64,000 nucleotides of DNA from Phallus indusiatus (lineage: Eukaryota > Basidiomycota > Agaricomycetes > Phallales > Phallaceae), in the NCBI GenBank assembly GCA_027605045.1, contig JAQFWX010000005.1, positions 1,922,001 to 1,986,000 of the forward strand, read 5' to 3'. A model generated the notes under the pieces. That model had not been told where the DNA came from. It was given only the letters and a program-made list of their open reading frames with translations, and searched no databases. Below, in pieces: positions 12,711 through 26,808 of this stretch (position 1 is the first letter of the stretch; every line of letters starts with the position of its first letter). The position numbers and the translations under genes are program-made.

Positions 12711-14187
12711 ATGGCGATTGGGAACACCTCTAAAACTGCTTTGAGTCCGACGTATACGATACTACGTGCCGCACTCTTAACGTTGGACGTCAGCAGCACA
12801 ATATGTCTATCGTTACTCGTTATTACTGTCATTCTTTCCGAACGAGTCACCCGACACCCCGTTTTTATAAACTTTCTTTTAACTCTGTTGATATTTTCCT
12901 CTTTACGAGCGTATGCGTACGTTATGTTTCCTTCTATACAAAACAATGCGTTTACTTAATACTTCCTTTTTCAACAGAGGAATCGGCGAACTCAGCTTCT
13001 TCGCTAACAAGCAAGTTATAGCGAACATGTTGAACCCCGATACCACCGGTCGGGAGTACGGTCTCAAGCTAGCGGATTTGACATTTGACCTGTTCCAGAC
13101 GCCGCTGCAGGACATGGTTTGGATGACGTGAGCATTACCGGCTTTTGCAAGCGATTGAGATTTTCATATCTTATCTCCTTTTTCTCCTTTCAGGACGCAA
13201 ATCGCTTCGTTAAATCTCTTGATTCATGTAAGGTCTAGACCTATCGGATGTCATCTCATTTTTGATTGATTGATCTTTCAGACTTGGTTTACGCTTAGAG
13301 CTATGCGAAAACTGGACAGTAAGGAGTCGGAACAACGGCGCACGGCTCTGGTACGTCTGCTGATTGGTCATTCTTTATTCAATCCTCACTTTTTTAAATA
13401 CTTTATAGCTTGTCATGACCCCGTACCTTGCCGGGCTCCTGCCTATAGTAGGTTTCAATTGTCTTGCCAAGAAGCTTTAACTTCCTCACGAACAGATTGA
13501 ACTACTTCCGTCGGCTGCTAACACAGCGCAGACAGTCATCAGTCTTGCTCAAGTAGCGGTTCATCTGGTTACGGCAATTTGGGCTCGTAAGCATATACAG
13601 ATTGTCAAAGCAAGCGCTGTACTAAATTGATTTAATTCCGATATTTCAGTGGTTTTGATATTCAGCTTTATGCGACAACAACGCGTGTTGAAAAAAGTGA
13701 AAATGCAAACCTCTTCCGTTACAATAACATTAGTCAAATTGGTCGTATTTTCAATTTATGGTGTTGCCCTTACCATGTACGTTCTTTAAAAATCTGTTAG
13801 TCAGCGTTGCTAACCCGCATTGTTATTAGTTTGCTTTTAGCCGCTGGTGCCTTCAATACACACACGTTGGTTGCCATCAGTTTATTATCACAAAGCTGCT
13901 GTAAGACAAAAATATCTATTTAAAATAAACTCTTGATGAAATTCATTTTTCCTTTAGTTGGACTGTGCGCGTTCTTATTGTTCGGTTTCGATCCGGTGAG
14001 AATATTAGTCCTGGGAGTTAATCATACGCTAATGTGGAACTTCGATTTCTAGAAAATTCTGCGGATATGGTTTCCGCGATTATTTAAAGTCCAGTTAAAA
14101 GGTTACACCGAGATGGACGCAGAAATGGGCTCGACTTACGCAGAGAGCAACCGAAGCTCTGTCGCCACAGATCAGACTGCGTTCTAA
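12711..14187 (+). CDS. Seven-transmembrane receptor-like protein B
   Basis: Ten exons (12711-12916, 12978-13127, 13194-13227, 13282-13350, 13409-13447, 13496-13586, 13650-13776, 13830-13900, 13958-13995, 14053-14187) give 319 residues. Seven hydrophobic segments are clear, with the RHPVFINF motif after helix 1, a Tyr-Ala-Gly at the end of helix 2, LVMTPYLAGLLPI in helix 4, LIFSFMRQQRVLKKV after helix 5 and ILRIWFPRLF after helix 7. The cytoplasmic tail is Ser/Thr-rich and acidic. Homology with the gene at 7174 covers the full length and includes matching exon lengths (69 and 39 nt), so the two are tandem duplicates separated by the GNAT gene and the eroded region. Likely a plasma-membrane sensor; no ligand is suggested by the sequence. 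Confidence 0.8.
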
Positions 14188-14542
14188 TAGTCTTGTTTCA
14201 ATGTTTGAATGAACTTTACAGACACTTTTCCTTTATTTCGTTTTTTAAACTATTTTTCAATGAGTTGTGTATAAGTAGGGTTTTGATCATGTATCCCATT
14301 CATTTCTCATTATCAAAAAAAAGAGTCAGTTTGTACGTACGTATATACTCTTTTTATTCCAGTATCTTATATTTAGATTAAGTTCATCGATGTGATATGC
14401 ACGTTATGAAATTTTAAACTTCAGGCAGTTCCGTTTTACAGGGCGCTCTTTCTTCATCGATGGGATAAAAACTCGGATCTAATTATAGGGTGAGGATGCC
14501 CTAGTAAGACCTAACTCTATCTCTCATCACTTGACCGAAGTT
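14188..14542. other. Intergenic region
   Basis: 3' flank of the second 7TM gene and promoter of the S9 peptidase gene. AT-rich; no feature identified. Confidence 0.4.
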
Positions 14543-16987
14543 ATGGCACAGCAAGCCCCATACGGCACTTGGGATTCCCCCATCACGCCCGATTCATTGA
14601 CTAAAAGTGTAAGTTGCAGGCGCAGTAGAGCGCAAGGCCTGGTTCACACGATCGCCTTCATCCATACATTTGAATCGAACTCCTAATACATATATTGCCA
14701 TTGATTGAATCTGTGTATATATCTATGGTTGGTCGCTAACTGAAATTAGGTTGCCCGCATTGTAACTGTATTCGTCGATCCCGTAACAAATGCAATCTAT
14801 TATCTCGAGACTAGACCATCCGAAAACGGCCGCCAGGTATTAGTCGGACTTCAAGATGGGCAAGATTTATTCGGAACAGATTTCAATGCTCGTACCGCGG
14901 TACATGAATATGGGGGCGTTCCTGCTACGTTCCGTGATAATGTCGTTTATTTTTCGAATCTACCGGATAATAGGGTATATACGCTTCAGATTGGAGCGGA
15001 GGGATCCGGACCTGTTCCCGTTACGAAAGGTTTGTCCTCCCGTTTCTTCGATGCCGCACTGCGCAACTGATGAGTCATGATATATATGTATTTTTGTAGA
15101 TAATTCGAATTATAGATATGCGGAGCTGACCGTGATACCCCAGCAACCCAACTTTCTTATTGCCGTTCTGGAAGATCATACCCAACCTGAACCGGCCAAT
15201 GTCGTCAATACACTCGTGGCCATAAATACCATTGACCAGACCATTCAAACGCTCGCTCAAGGTGCTGACTTTTATGCTTTCCCAAGAATGAGTCCCGATG
15301 GGACGAAGCTATTGTGGATTGAATGGTATCATATATCCTTTTTTTTTCTCAAAGTCAAGTTATATTTAGAGTAAAAATAGGGATCACCCAGATATGCCTT
15401 GGACGGGTACTGAACTCATCCTGGCCGATGTCTCAATCACCCAAACTTCTGTCAGCGTTACAAATCCGCGTCAAATCGCGGGTGAAAAAAGGACAAACAG
15501 CATTCAGCAGCCAAACTGGCTCACGAACGACAGTGTGATCTACCTGTCCGACCAGACCGGGTATATCAATCCATGGACTTATCAGGTTTCAACTAACACC
15601 AGCCAACCCAATACGCCTGGGCAGGGTATATCTGAAGATTTTACGGCCATGCCTGCGTGGACTCTCGGTGACTCGGACTATGCCATTTTGACAAGCTCGT
15701 TAGTTGTCCATGGCTCGCTGCAAGAAGGCTATTCCGTGTTCTCGCTTTGGGATTTGGAGAAAGGGAGCTATGTCCAAGCTAAAACTCCTTACTCCCACAT
15801 CGAATCTGTTAAACTGCTTTCAAGCACCGAACTAATTTTTATCGGGCACAAACCCAATGACACTCCCGCGATTATCAAACTCACCGTCGGGGGAAGCATA
15901 ACGGAAACGCCAACATACACCGTCCTCAAATCCACATGGACGAACGAATATCCGAGAGAGCTTATTTCTATGCCCGTATCATCTACTTTCCCGGTTCCTC
16001 CTTCACAAAAGCTTATTCACGCTGTTTATTATCCTCCAAATAACCCAAACTACATACCTTTAGATACCGGGTTACCTCCCGTGTTGGTTGTGTTGCACGG
16101 TGGACCGACTTCGAGATTTGCTCTCATCCTAAAGTGGACTATACAATTTTGGACTTCTAGGGGTTGGGCTGTGTTCGTATATTATTTTGCATCTGTGTCA
16201 TCGTTCTTTACTAACTCAATCTGAGGCTAGTCTTGATGTGGTTTATGGCGGCTCATCCGGATATGGAAGAGAGTATATGTATGTTTCATTGTTCTTTTTT
16301 TTTCAGTTTCTCTTTTATCTATATGTTATTAATAGGGATCGGCTCGAAACAACTTGGGGAATTGTCGATATTGATGATACAATCTCAGCCATTCAGTATT
16401 TCGTCAACCAGGGCACAGTTGATGGTAATCGCATCGCTATCCGTGGCGAATCTTCCAGTATGTCAAAAGCATACTGATTGGCTCTTACTGACTCCCTTTA
16501 GGTGGATTAACAAGCTTGGACACTCTCATCAAGGAACCTAACCTCATCGGCGCCGGAACATCCAATTATGGTGTATCCGACCTTCTCAAACTTGAAGAAT
16601 ATACGCACAAGTTTGAGTCTCACTATTTAACGTATCTTCTAGGCGGAACTTCAGCCCAATTAATGGATGTCTATATTCAGAGGTCTCCCATAACGCACGC
16701 AGCGAAAATCAAAACTCCTCTTCTGGTGAGTTGACTGGCGCGGTACTTGTTTTACTCTTCGTGATGAATGCTTTTTTTTCCAGATAATGCAAGGTCTAGA
16801 CGACGTAATCGTACCCCCAGAACAATCCCAAACAGTTGTTGATGAAATTCAACAAGCGGGTGGAACGGTCAAATACATCAAGTTTGAGGGTGAAGGCCAT
16901 GGTTGGCGCAAAGCTGAAACGATAAGGGAGGCTCAACAGGCTGAACTCGATTGGTACAATGGGATTTTTAAGTTTGGACAAACCTGA
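14543..16987 (+). CDS. S9 family serine peptidase (acylaminoacyl/prolyl oligopeptidase type)
   Basis: Eight exons (14543-14608, 14750-15029, 15100-15325, 15381-16172, 16231-16278, 16336-16457, 16502-16725, 16784-16987) give 653 residues: an N-terminal beta-propeller of about 400 residues with WD-like blades (for example FPRMSPDGTKLLWIEW) and a C-terminal alpha/beta hydrolase domain. The oxyanion region LVVLHGGPTS and VVYGGSSGYG are standard. The nucleophile elbow reads RGESSSGLT, so Ser510 is the nucleophile and the usual second Gly is Ser512. Asp593 (QGLDDVIVPP) and His625 (GEGHGW) complete the triad. No signal peptide, so a cytosolic oligopeptidase that cleaves short or N-acylated peptides is likely. 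The fourth intron uses a GTTCGT donor; other GT choices break the conserved VVYGG strand. Confidence 0.92.
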
Positions 16988-17075
16988 ATCGGCGTTTCTG
17001 AGTTTTGCTTTCTTGTCGCCTCTCGCTGACACACACACACATGCGTCAGTCGGCTGTCTCCGTGAACCGTAATGA

Positions 17076-17102
17076 TTTTTGATTTTGATTTTGATTTTGA
17101 TT
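17076..17102. repeat. (TTTTGA)n microsatellite
   Basis: About four and a half tandem copies of a six-base TTTTGA unit, just downstream of the S9 peptidase stop. Confidence 0.8.
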
Positions 17103-17477
17103 CGCCCGAATGTAACGTCATCTATTACATGTATGTATGTTTTTGAAATATGAAAATTTCTTGGAAAATATGACGACCCTTCTGGCTCGCTTGTGAACCA
17201 CAAACTGTGTACGCTAGATGGACGAACGAATTTGAACTTTATTCGAGGTGACGAGTACTTTAACGACGAAACTCTTCCAGAACAACCCAGCCTAATTCGT
17301 CCAAGAGAGGATATAACTCTTCTCAATGATCAAATCAATTGATAAAGAAGAAACGCGGCAATATGCAACTATCGAAACGGCGAAAATCTCTGCGCTAGTT
17401 GCGTGCCGTGGTGTAGTGGAGCTCTCGGCGTCTAAGAGCCCAATTACCTCAGATTATGTCATCGTACTGCTCATCGA

Positions 17478-17484
17478 TATAAAA
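17478..17484 (+). promoter_or_regulatory. TATA box of the HAD phosphatase gene
   Basis: TATAAAA only 26 bases before an in-frame ATG at 17504 but 71 bases before the ATG at 17549. Transcription from this TATA would probably start at or after 17504, which is why 17549 is preferred as the start codon. Confidence 0.45.
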
Positions 17485-17548
17485 ACTACTCTCTTGCTTA
17501 ATTATGTCTTCAAGTTCTAACACCCGTACATCCAACCCATTCTTTCAA

Positions 17549-18796
17549 ATGACTCAAACAGAAGCACCTGAAAGTACTCTTCCTTACCCTCCGATTCATA
17601 TCGATAAGAAGTTCGTCATCCTTTCTGATTGGTATGTCACAGTTCTCGCTTAGGACCCCGGGTGCCAGTGGAAATCTTTTCTGACATATTGATATTTTCA
17701 TAGGGATGGCACAATTACAACATATGATTCCAATGATTGTAGGTCATTGTGCCTTTCCCTGTTGAATAGCGATGCTGATGGACAATCAAATTTGACTTAA
17801 GACTTGACTGATCATCTTGGGTTTGGACTAGAGAAACGCCGTCAAGGGAACAAGGATATTTTGAATGGGAAAAAGACATTCAGGTAAGCTACTTCCTGTT
17901 AAGAAATTGACCTACATCAATATGAGCTGGTTCTCAACGGTATCAATAGAGATGGATTCAGAGAGATGCTCGAGAGTGTCCCTAATACGTTCGATGAATG
18001 TGCAGAGGTTTTGAAACAGAGTGATTTCATCCATCACGCTGGTCGTGTATACGAATTCTTATGATCTTCTTACCAGACATTAAATTGGATGAAGGCTTCA
18101 AAGACTTCTTCAAATGGACGAAATCTGCCGATGTACCGCTCATTATTGTGTCAAGGTTTGCCTTTCACCTTCACATCAATCGTCGCAAGGTGCTGTTCCT
18201 AACTCCCAGTTTAATCTCGTAGTGGAATGGCTCCTCTAATCCGCGCAGTCCTGTCCAACCTGATCGGCACTGAAGATGCGGAACATATCGAAGTCATCTC
18301 CAATCATGTTGAAATAGAACCGAATGGGAAATGGCACATTAAATATCGTCACCCATCTAGGTTAGCAACTATCAGAGCTTTGATTTCCTATTTTTGTCTG
18401 ATGATGGTACTCTTTTCTTAACTTGCGGATCATTCAAACAGCGGATTTGGTCACGACAAATCACAAGCTATCCTGCCATACCGCAACTTGCCTAATCCGC
18501 CGGTTTTATTCTTTTTTGGGGATGGTGTTTCAGGTTAAAACTTGATCTTTATTGACATCTTAACATGACTTTTGTTGATATTTCATTTTATAGATATGTC
18601 AGCTGCCCGTCATGCTGATGTCCTGTTCGTCAAGAAACTGGAAGAGGAAGAAAGCGATCTAGCCACCTATTGCGATAAAGAAAATATACCCCACATTCTA
18701 TTCGAGGACTTTTCGCAGGCTCTCCCAATTGTTCAGGCGATTGTCAACGGAGAACTGACTGTGGAGGACGCGTTGAAAATAGGCCAAACTTATTAG
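17549..18796 (+). pseudogene. HAD-superfamily phosphatase (YNL010W/MtnX-like) with one-base frameshift
   Basis: Eight exons (17549-17631, 17704-17738, 17801-17883, 17950-18020, 18077-18155, 18223-18360, 18442-18533, 18594-18796) reproduce a HAD phosphatase of about 260 residues. Motif I is DWDGT (nucleophile Asp27, acid Asp29), motif II is the Ser in IIVSSG, motif III the Lys in GHDKSQ, motif IV GDGVSDMSAA with its two Asp residues. Related yeast YNL010W-type enzymes dephosphorylate small metabolites. All splice phases agree, but exon 3 contains a GGGG run at 17818-17821 where three G are needed: the coding sum is 784, one base too many. No alternative splice site restores the frame without losing conserved residues. 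It is therefore a recent pseudogene allele, a sequencing error in a G run, or a case of recoding. Confidence 0.8.
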
Positions 18797-19668
18797 AACG
18801 CATCCTAAATAAAGACAAGGGTGTTGTTGAATAGATTAGTGTATACATGTGACTTAATGAATTTAGTAGAGGAATTTGTATGTATCTGTATTCGTATTGA
18901 ATCTCTCGTAATAACATGCTTGAAGAAGTGCATCATTTGATTTTCAGGAATCCTTTTTTCAGATGAATATTAGTATGAACTGCCACTGTTGATATTGACC
19001 GTGCCGCTGCTCCGAGACGCCGACGCAAGCGAGTTGACAACGACCGACACGTGGCTCTCTCCCGTACTTATTAGTCTCCAAGCTTACCCTTGTTTCTCCT
19101 GTTGTCTCTTGTGCCTTAGCTATCAGTTGTCAATGGCGACTCGGCCATGGACTCTCTAATATTTGGTGTCCTTTTTTGAAACTGAAGCTCAAATCTCTAT
19201 CATTTCATCGAGCATTATGAAACGCAATAAGCCAATAAAAAGTTCGGAATCCATCTTTTCGAAGCTGTCCATCACGATCACCGTATGGTTCCTGGCTGGC
19301 TCATTTCGCTGTTTGCTGTGCTATTTTGACAGATACACTAGGATACACCCTGATTACACACTTAGATTGATGGAGATGAAGATGGCCGCTAGCGGGAAAA
19401 CAATTGCCTTTACCACGACAGGCCACAACTCGGGACTGACAACAAAATATTTTTTGAAATCAACAAATACACCCGGTGCACCGGAAGACGCTGAAATTGC
19501 ATATATAAATTTTACTTCGGACGGGTAGGCTCTCCAAAACTTGATCCCTTCTTCTCTTGTCATTTCAAAAAAATTCCTTACGCACTTACTTATATATCTT
19601 AGACTTCTAATTTCTTTATATTATATCTATCACCTGGAGTGAATCCAAATTGTTTATTATCATCTACC
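18797..19668. other. Intergenic region, one unassigned ORF
   Basis: A plus-strand frame from 19163 to 19528 (about 120 residues) is open, but its reverse frame is open too, it has no recognised motif and it cannot be spliced onto malic enzyme. Treated as non-coding. Confidence 0.4.
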
Positions 19669-21802
<2,134 letters not shown>

Positions 21803-23138
21803 AGTAGGATCGTGTTTTAAGCATATGAGCAACTAGTTCCAGATTATGATATAGCCAGACCATTTTATTGTAGACATACATATATGCAATCGTTATTCCA
21901 TCATCGACCAATAATATCATTAAGACTATGTAGACAAGGTTCTTAAGTTACCCTCAGCATCCCCTTGATGATCCGCATTTGTGATACTCTCCAGAATTGC
22001 TTCGGAGTGCTCAGATCAAGTTGGGCCGTCACAGTCCCACAAAGATTGCTGATACGTGAGCCTCAGGAGGTAGGCAGAGAAGGAAAAGGAATCAGCGGAT
22101 GTGGCTGTGTTGAACACGTCTTTCATCCCCAAATCATATTCGCAATAACCCTTATTTGAATTCTTTATCGAAACCTCCAAACTGGCTTCAATTACTGGAG
22201 AAATCGCGTCGCAGTATAATTATTTTTTGGGTTAACCCCTTTTAGTTGTTTTTGGATCATTCCCTTTGCAACCTAGTCATCCGATAATACTTTCTGACTA
22301 CAGGCTCAGCTCTCGGAGCTTGTCGATCATTATCATCGAGATCCGACTTTTACATCCATCATTGCTAGGCGACAAATTCCGAGTCTAACTCTACAGATCA
22401 ACCAAATTATTGAATAGTCCAAGCCCCAATCATTAAATAATATGTTAAGCTAGTTGGCAACGCACGCTGGACGAAAAAGAATTCCAAAAGCTCCAAGATA
22501 AAAGATCGGTTTTGGAAGAGAATCGCTGTTCCTGTAACAGCTATAATGCCACTAAAATAAGTAGATATATTATTGCGGCGAATACTATAGAGTTCAAGGC
22601 GAAACTTTGAATGTTTGAACTTCCAAGCGTGCGCGCTACACGGCTAAGTTCGAAAAATAAGCGTCGACTCTTTGAGTTGCGCTGCCACAATCCTTCGCCA
22701 TCTTACTTTCCTGCACTTCGAATTCTCCTTCGTGATTTGTCAAAGTGCAGGTGCCTTCGCTCCTTCGGGGTCTTTGGGGTGCACCGTGCCTGCACACAAT
22801 AGATGAAAATTTAGTTGACGCCTAATGCACAACGTTGTGTATTTATTTCTGTCTATTGTACTTCACCTTGAAATTTAATCAAGGCGTAGCTTTCAACATA
22901 TACTCGGCAAGTAGCCAACAGTGGCATGATTTTCCCGTGGGAACGTTCCTTACTGGCGTAGGCGGACAGTTAAGCTTTTAAGTTCCGGAGGCTGTTCCGA
23001 GCCGCGTCGTCCAGCGATGTTTGAATTGATCATCTTTTTGTCAAAAGGAACGATGCCTTGGCTTCTCGTTTTTATCTATCTCACCTCTCCGTTCCCAACT
23101 CCCATCTCGTCAACTGTGTCTATTAGTACGGCGGCATA
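21803..23138. other. Intergenic region, no supported gene
   Basis: About 1.3 kb between malic enzyme and the next plus-strand gene; only short unsupported frames. Confidence 0.5.
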
Positions 23139-24971
23139 ATGGTCCACATAACGGTTCACAACCGGGCCCCAGATGACAGTCTAGACTCACCGAGGACTCT
23201 TGTTACGGCATCAAAGTCGATGTACGAGGGTTCAGAAGCAACCACACTATACGAGGAATATTTTCTCGATGACACCAGTTCAAGCAAAGTTTACGTTGTC
23301 AAGCCCGAAACGGAAAACACTCGTCGTAGATTTTACGCTCTTTACAGGCGACGCCTTACAGATACTGCCAGAGTCAAGGCAAAGGGAGATTGGCAATGGG
23401 GAGATAATCGATATCCTAACAAAGCCTTGTTACTATCAAACATTGCATTCTCGCGCAGTCTCAGGAAGATCTTGTCAAGTTTCATCGGATTATTTATGGG
23501 ACTTGATACTAGGAGACGACTTTCGGCCATTAATTCACAGGTTGAGCTTTGCAGAGAAAACTATTATCCGGTGAGTGTAAAGGAAATCCAGGCGGCATAT
23601 GAGTATCTGTACGAACTGTGAGTCTGGTTTACGATTAAAGGTTCGTGTCCGAGTGATAACAGTATCAGGGAACATCATCGAATATTTGTTGCAAATAATG
23701 CCTTAACATTACGGTATATCACATCTGAAGCTTCGGCTGTTTGAGTTATTATATTCTAACTAGACTATCAGACTTTCTGTCCTTGAACTTCTATTCGATA
23801 TATGGGATAATGCCGTGATTTTCTCTGAAAAGAGAAAAGACTTTTTTCACAAACTCTGGTTAGACCTGGATTATGAATCATCGTACGTTTTACTTCTGTA
23901 AACTATCGGGAACAGGATCGCTCAACGTCCGCGGCAATTGCCAAACATCACAGGAGAGTTAATCCCAAAGGCGAGACATACAAGCAGATCTCGAATTTAA
24001 AGTGAGGGATTAGTCCATTTCTGCGCGTATGTATCTTACAAAACTTCACAGACACCGATTCTTCTTATGTGTCGTAAGCGAGCTTCCTGTAAATCGCTCA
24101 ATTTCGGAAATCATCCCAAAAGGTTCCCTTGAGGCAGTGGAAGCCTTGTGCAAAGAGCTGGCGTACGGCTCCGGTGCCTACTATATTCAGAAAGCGCTGA
24201 GACAGATAGCTGAAACCGACTGGGGTCACAAGGAACTTTTGTGTCTGAGCTCACAACCGGTGGCAAAAAGCGAATTAAACGAGAGGACAAATCTGATCAC
24301 AGACTGTGTCACGAAACTGCTAAGGTCAGTGACATAGTCTTATAAGACAAGACTTTTATCTTCATTACCCATCTTTGAAGTTTCAAGAACCGTTTCTCAT
24401 ATGAAATGGCTTTCGGCGCTTTTGGTCGAGTCGCCGAATACAATCAAGAAGCGCATGCATTACTTACAGGACCTATGGGCATCGCATGGCTAGTGGATCG
24501 CCTGGAAGAACCAACAAACATGAAATACCCAGCGTACAGTAATTATAGAGAAGGAGAAACATATTGTCACGCCTTGATGACCGCCTGCAGAAACGGATTC
24601 ATGAATTGCGTTCTTGAATGCAATATTATACGCACGCTGCTGCGCTGGATTGAACTATTGTACGTTTTACTGTTCTTCTTTTATCTTGATCGAAAATAAT
24701 CCAAATTATATATAACATGTATAGCACAATACGAGGTGGAGTCTTGTACAGCGCAATCGAGGACAATGAGAGAGACGATTCGGATGTTGAACTCGGTCAA
24801 ATTGCATGCTGCGAATTTATTATACTTTTGATGGCAACGCCATCCGGGAAGAAACAGTTCCTTGACAACAGTTGTGCGCTACGAACTTATCTAGATCTGC
24901 CCAGTCACACGTTCTCCAGTTGGAAGTTACGTACGAAATTGAAGGCAATTGCGAAGCTGTTGAAAAGTTAA
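23139..24971 (+). CDS. Unknown protein, helical C-terminal half
   Basis: Family not recognised. Seven exons (23139-23617, 23669-23713, 23772-23882, 23954-24001, 24052-24324, 24381-24659, 24725-24971) join with every intron in phase 2 to give 493 residues. The N-terminal third is basic and Arg/Tyr-rich. From residue 170 on the sequence is a series of amphipathic helices, for example LSVLELLFDIWDNA and SLEAVEALCKELAYG, reminiscent of ARM/HEAT-type solenoids, although no repeat period could be shown. There is no signal peptide or transmembrane segment. Two exon starts were chosen from nearby AGs because only those keep the frame (23772 and 23954). The consistent phases and good donors argue that it is a real gene, probably fungal-specific. 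Confidence 0.7.
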
Positions 24972-26131
24972 AGGAAGGCTTCTATTTTACTTCATCTGTC
25001 AGCTGTGTCTACTTAGTCGGCGGCGCGGTCCAACTACAGGCAGCAACGCTGTATTATATTTACCTCCTGTTATTTCTGCTAATTTGGTTCACACTTCTGC
25101 AATTTCCGATTGAGCATATTATGTGTTGTAGTAGACTATAATTACTATTGTCCATAATGTCGATGTACCAAAAGAGAAAAGAGACGATCGACGTGTTGAA
25201 CAACATGGTTCACCACTTACGAAGTTATGATATGTTTTATGTAACGCTGATATCGAAGGCATGAAGAAGTATTCTCCTCCACGAGATACCACAAATGGTT
25301 TTAAATAATCAATTCGTTTTCCTGGTCTAAGACCTTGCTTTGATACTACGGAAAATCCATTGCGAGCGACAAAAGGTTTCTATTTTTCACGGCAGGATCA
25401 CGGACATGCAACTCTATTCAGCTTTTGACATGACCCCGGTCCAAAACAATCGCAACAAACAACAAACAGCAAAAAGAAACTTAGAAATATCAAACAAAAT
25501 TTTGGAACATCATATCCGTATATAGTGGTTTATTTCCCTGGGACATATATGTACACTTGATTTGGAATACTTGAGCACTGGACCCGTATATTTTTGTTTG
25601 TGGATCCAATGACATAGGGTGTTTCTGTCCGCACCATTTGACTAGAGTATCCAGAGAAGAATTTGAATAATAGGAAAGTATAGTTTTATCGCACAGCTGG
25701 CCGGCTTTTTCAAGTAATTATTTAAACTCGACGCGAGCTCATGAGGTAATCGCGTAATTCATTCACGGTAACTGGACTCGCTCGTGGTATTGTCCGCGCG
25801 GCGTTCGACTACCCTTCTAGTAGAGCTGCAAACCGGCGTTCATAGATATACTTTACAGTTTCGTCAGGGCCTGAGTTATTTGTCGAACACTGCTAACGTG
25901 TAAAAAATCATCGGGTAGTAATCTTAAAGCAAAAGATTCATATTCCGTTGGTCACATCTCCAATTTTAATTGCCTGATCACGAACAAGTTTATCAGATTT
26001 CGAGATCTGGGCTGTGATATACATATTTATGTGACCCGCTTCGAGACGAGCATTAGTACAAGAAACAAAAATTTCAATGTATGTTTGGTCGTTTAATCAG
26101 TATCGCTTCAAGAAAATGTAAACCCATTCCT
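24972..26131. other. Convergent intergenic region
   Basis: Between the 3' ends of the helical protein gene and the beta-trefoil-like gene; AT-rich, no gene or repeat seen. Confidence 0.5.
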
Positions 26132-26808
26132 CTACTGAGGGGGTTGAGCCTGAGGGTGTAAGAACTGGAATTTCTGAGCACTGGATCCATTAGCGGGTTC
26201 GAATGTTAGCTGAAAAGAACCATTATTATGATTCAACGTTCTGCGCAAATGAATTTAGCTTACTGGAGGATATGCGTATGGATGATATGTAAGAAGCAAA
26301 TCCTCGTCAGGAATTCCAATACTATAAGGAAGAGTAATTCAGCACAGAGAATATACCATCCCTTGTCAAGTAACTATGAAACTTACGTCCAAAAGCCGGA
26401 ACCGGCAGATTCAATCCTAAAGTTATCAGCCGGACCCGGTGATGTGACATACAAAGCATTATCCTGAAGTGACGAGGACATTATGATCATTGATAAACAT
26501 GAATTAAACGTTGAACTAACCTTGTTGAAACCTTTGAACTGAGTTGGACCGGGTTTGCCGAGTCCAGCGATTAAGTTGAAAACGTTGCCGGGGACTGAAT
26601 TTATAACTTGCCAAACTGTCTGAAATCGCGAACGAGGAAACCATGAGAAAAAGTACCACGTTTGATATTGAAATCTCACATAGTTGTCGTCAACCACAAC
26701 AGGCTTGAGGTCAACGGGAGGTGCATTGTAGGGGCCAGTGGAAAGGTAATCCCCTTGAGGGGCGTCCACAGGGTGAATCTGATAATAGCCAGTGGGGAAT
26801 TCAGACAT
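26132..26808 (-). CDS. Small beta-trefoil-like protein, possible protease inhibitor
   Basis: Five exons (26808-26680, 26619-26521, 26463-26387, 26321-26264, 26209-26132) give 146 residues, the usual size of single-domain beta-trefoil proteins of mushrooms such as the I66 serine-protease inhibitors and small lectins. The start FPTGYYQIHPV resembles the first strand of those inhibitors, and the regular alternation of short strands with W-Q-V and Y-V-T segments fits a trefoil. There is no signal peptide or cysteine pattern, as expected for cytoplasmic defence proteins. The inhibitor role is an inference from fold resemblance by eye; a ricin-type or other lectin is an alternative. All donors are GTRAG-like except GTTAGT in intron 2. 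Confidence 0.65.

Larger units (their letters stand above)
16988..17548. other. Intergenic region between peptidase and phosphatase genes
   Basis: Holds the microsatellite and the phosphatase promoter; nothing else visible. Confidence 0.4.

Noticed and set aside
19163..19528. 121-codon plus-strand ORF before malic enzyme
   Set aside because: Reverse frame equally open, no motif, no splice continuation; not supported as a gene.
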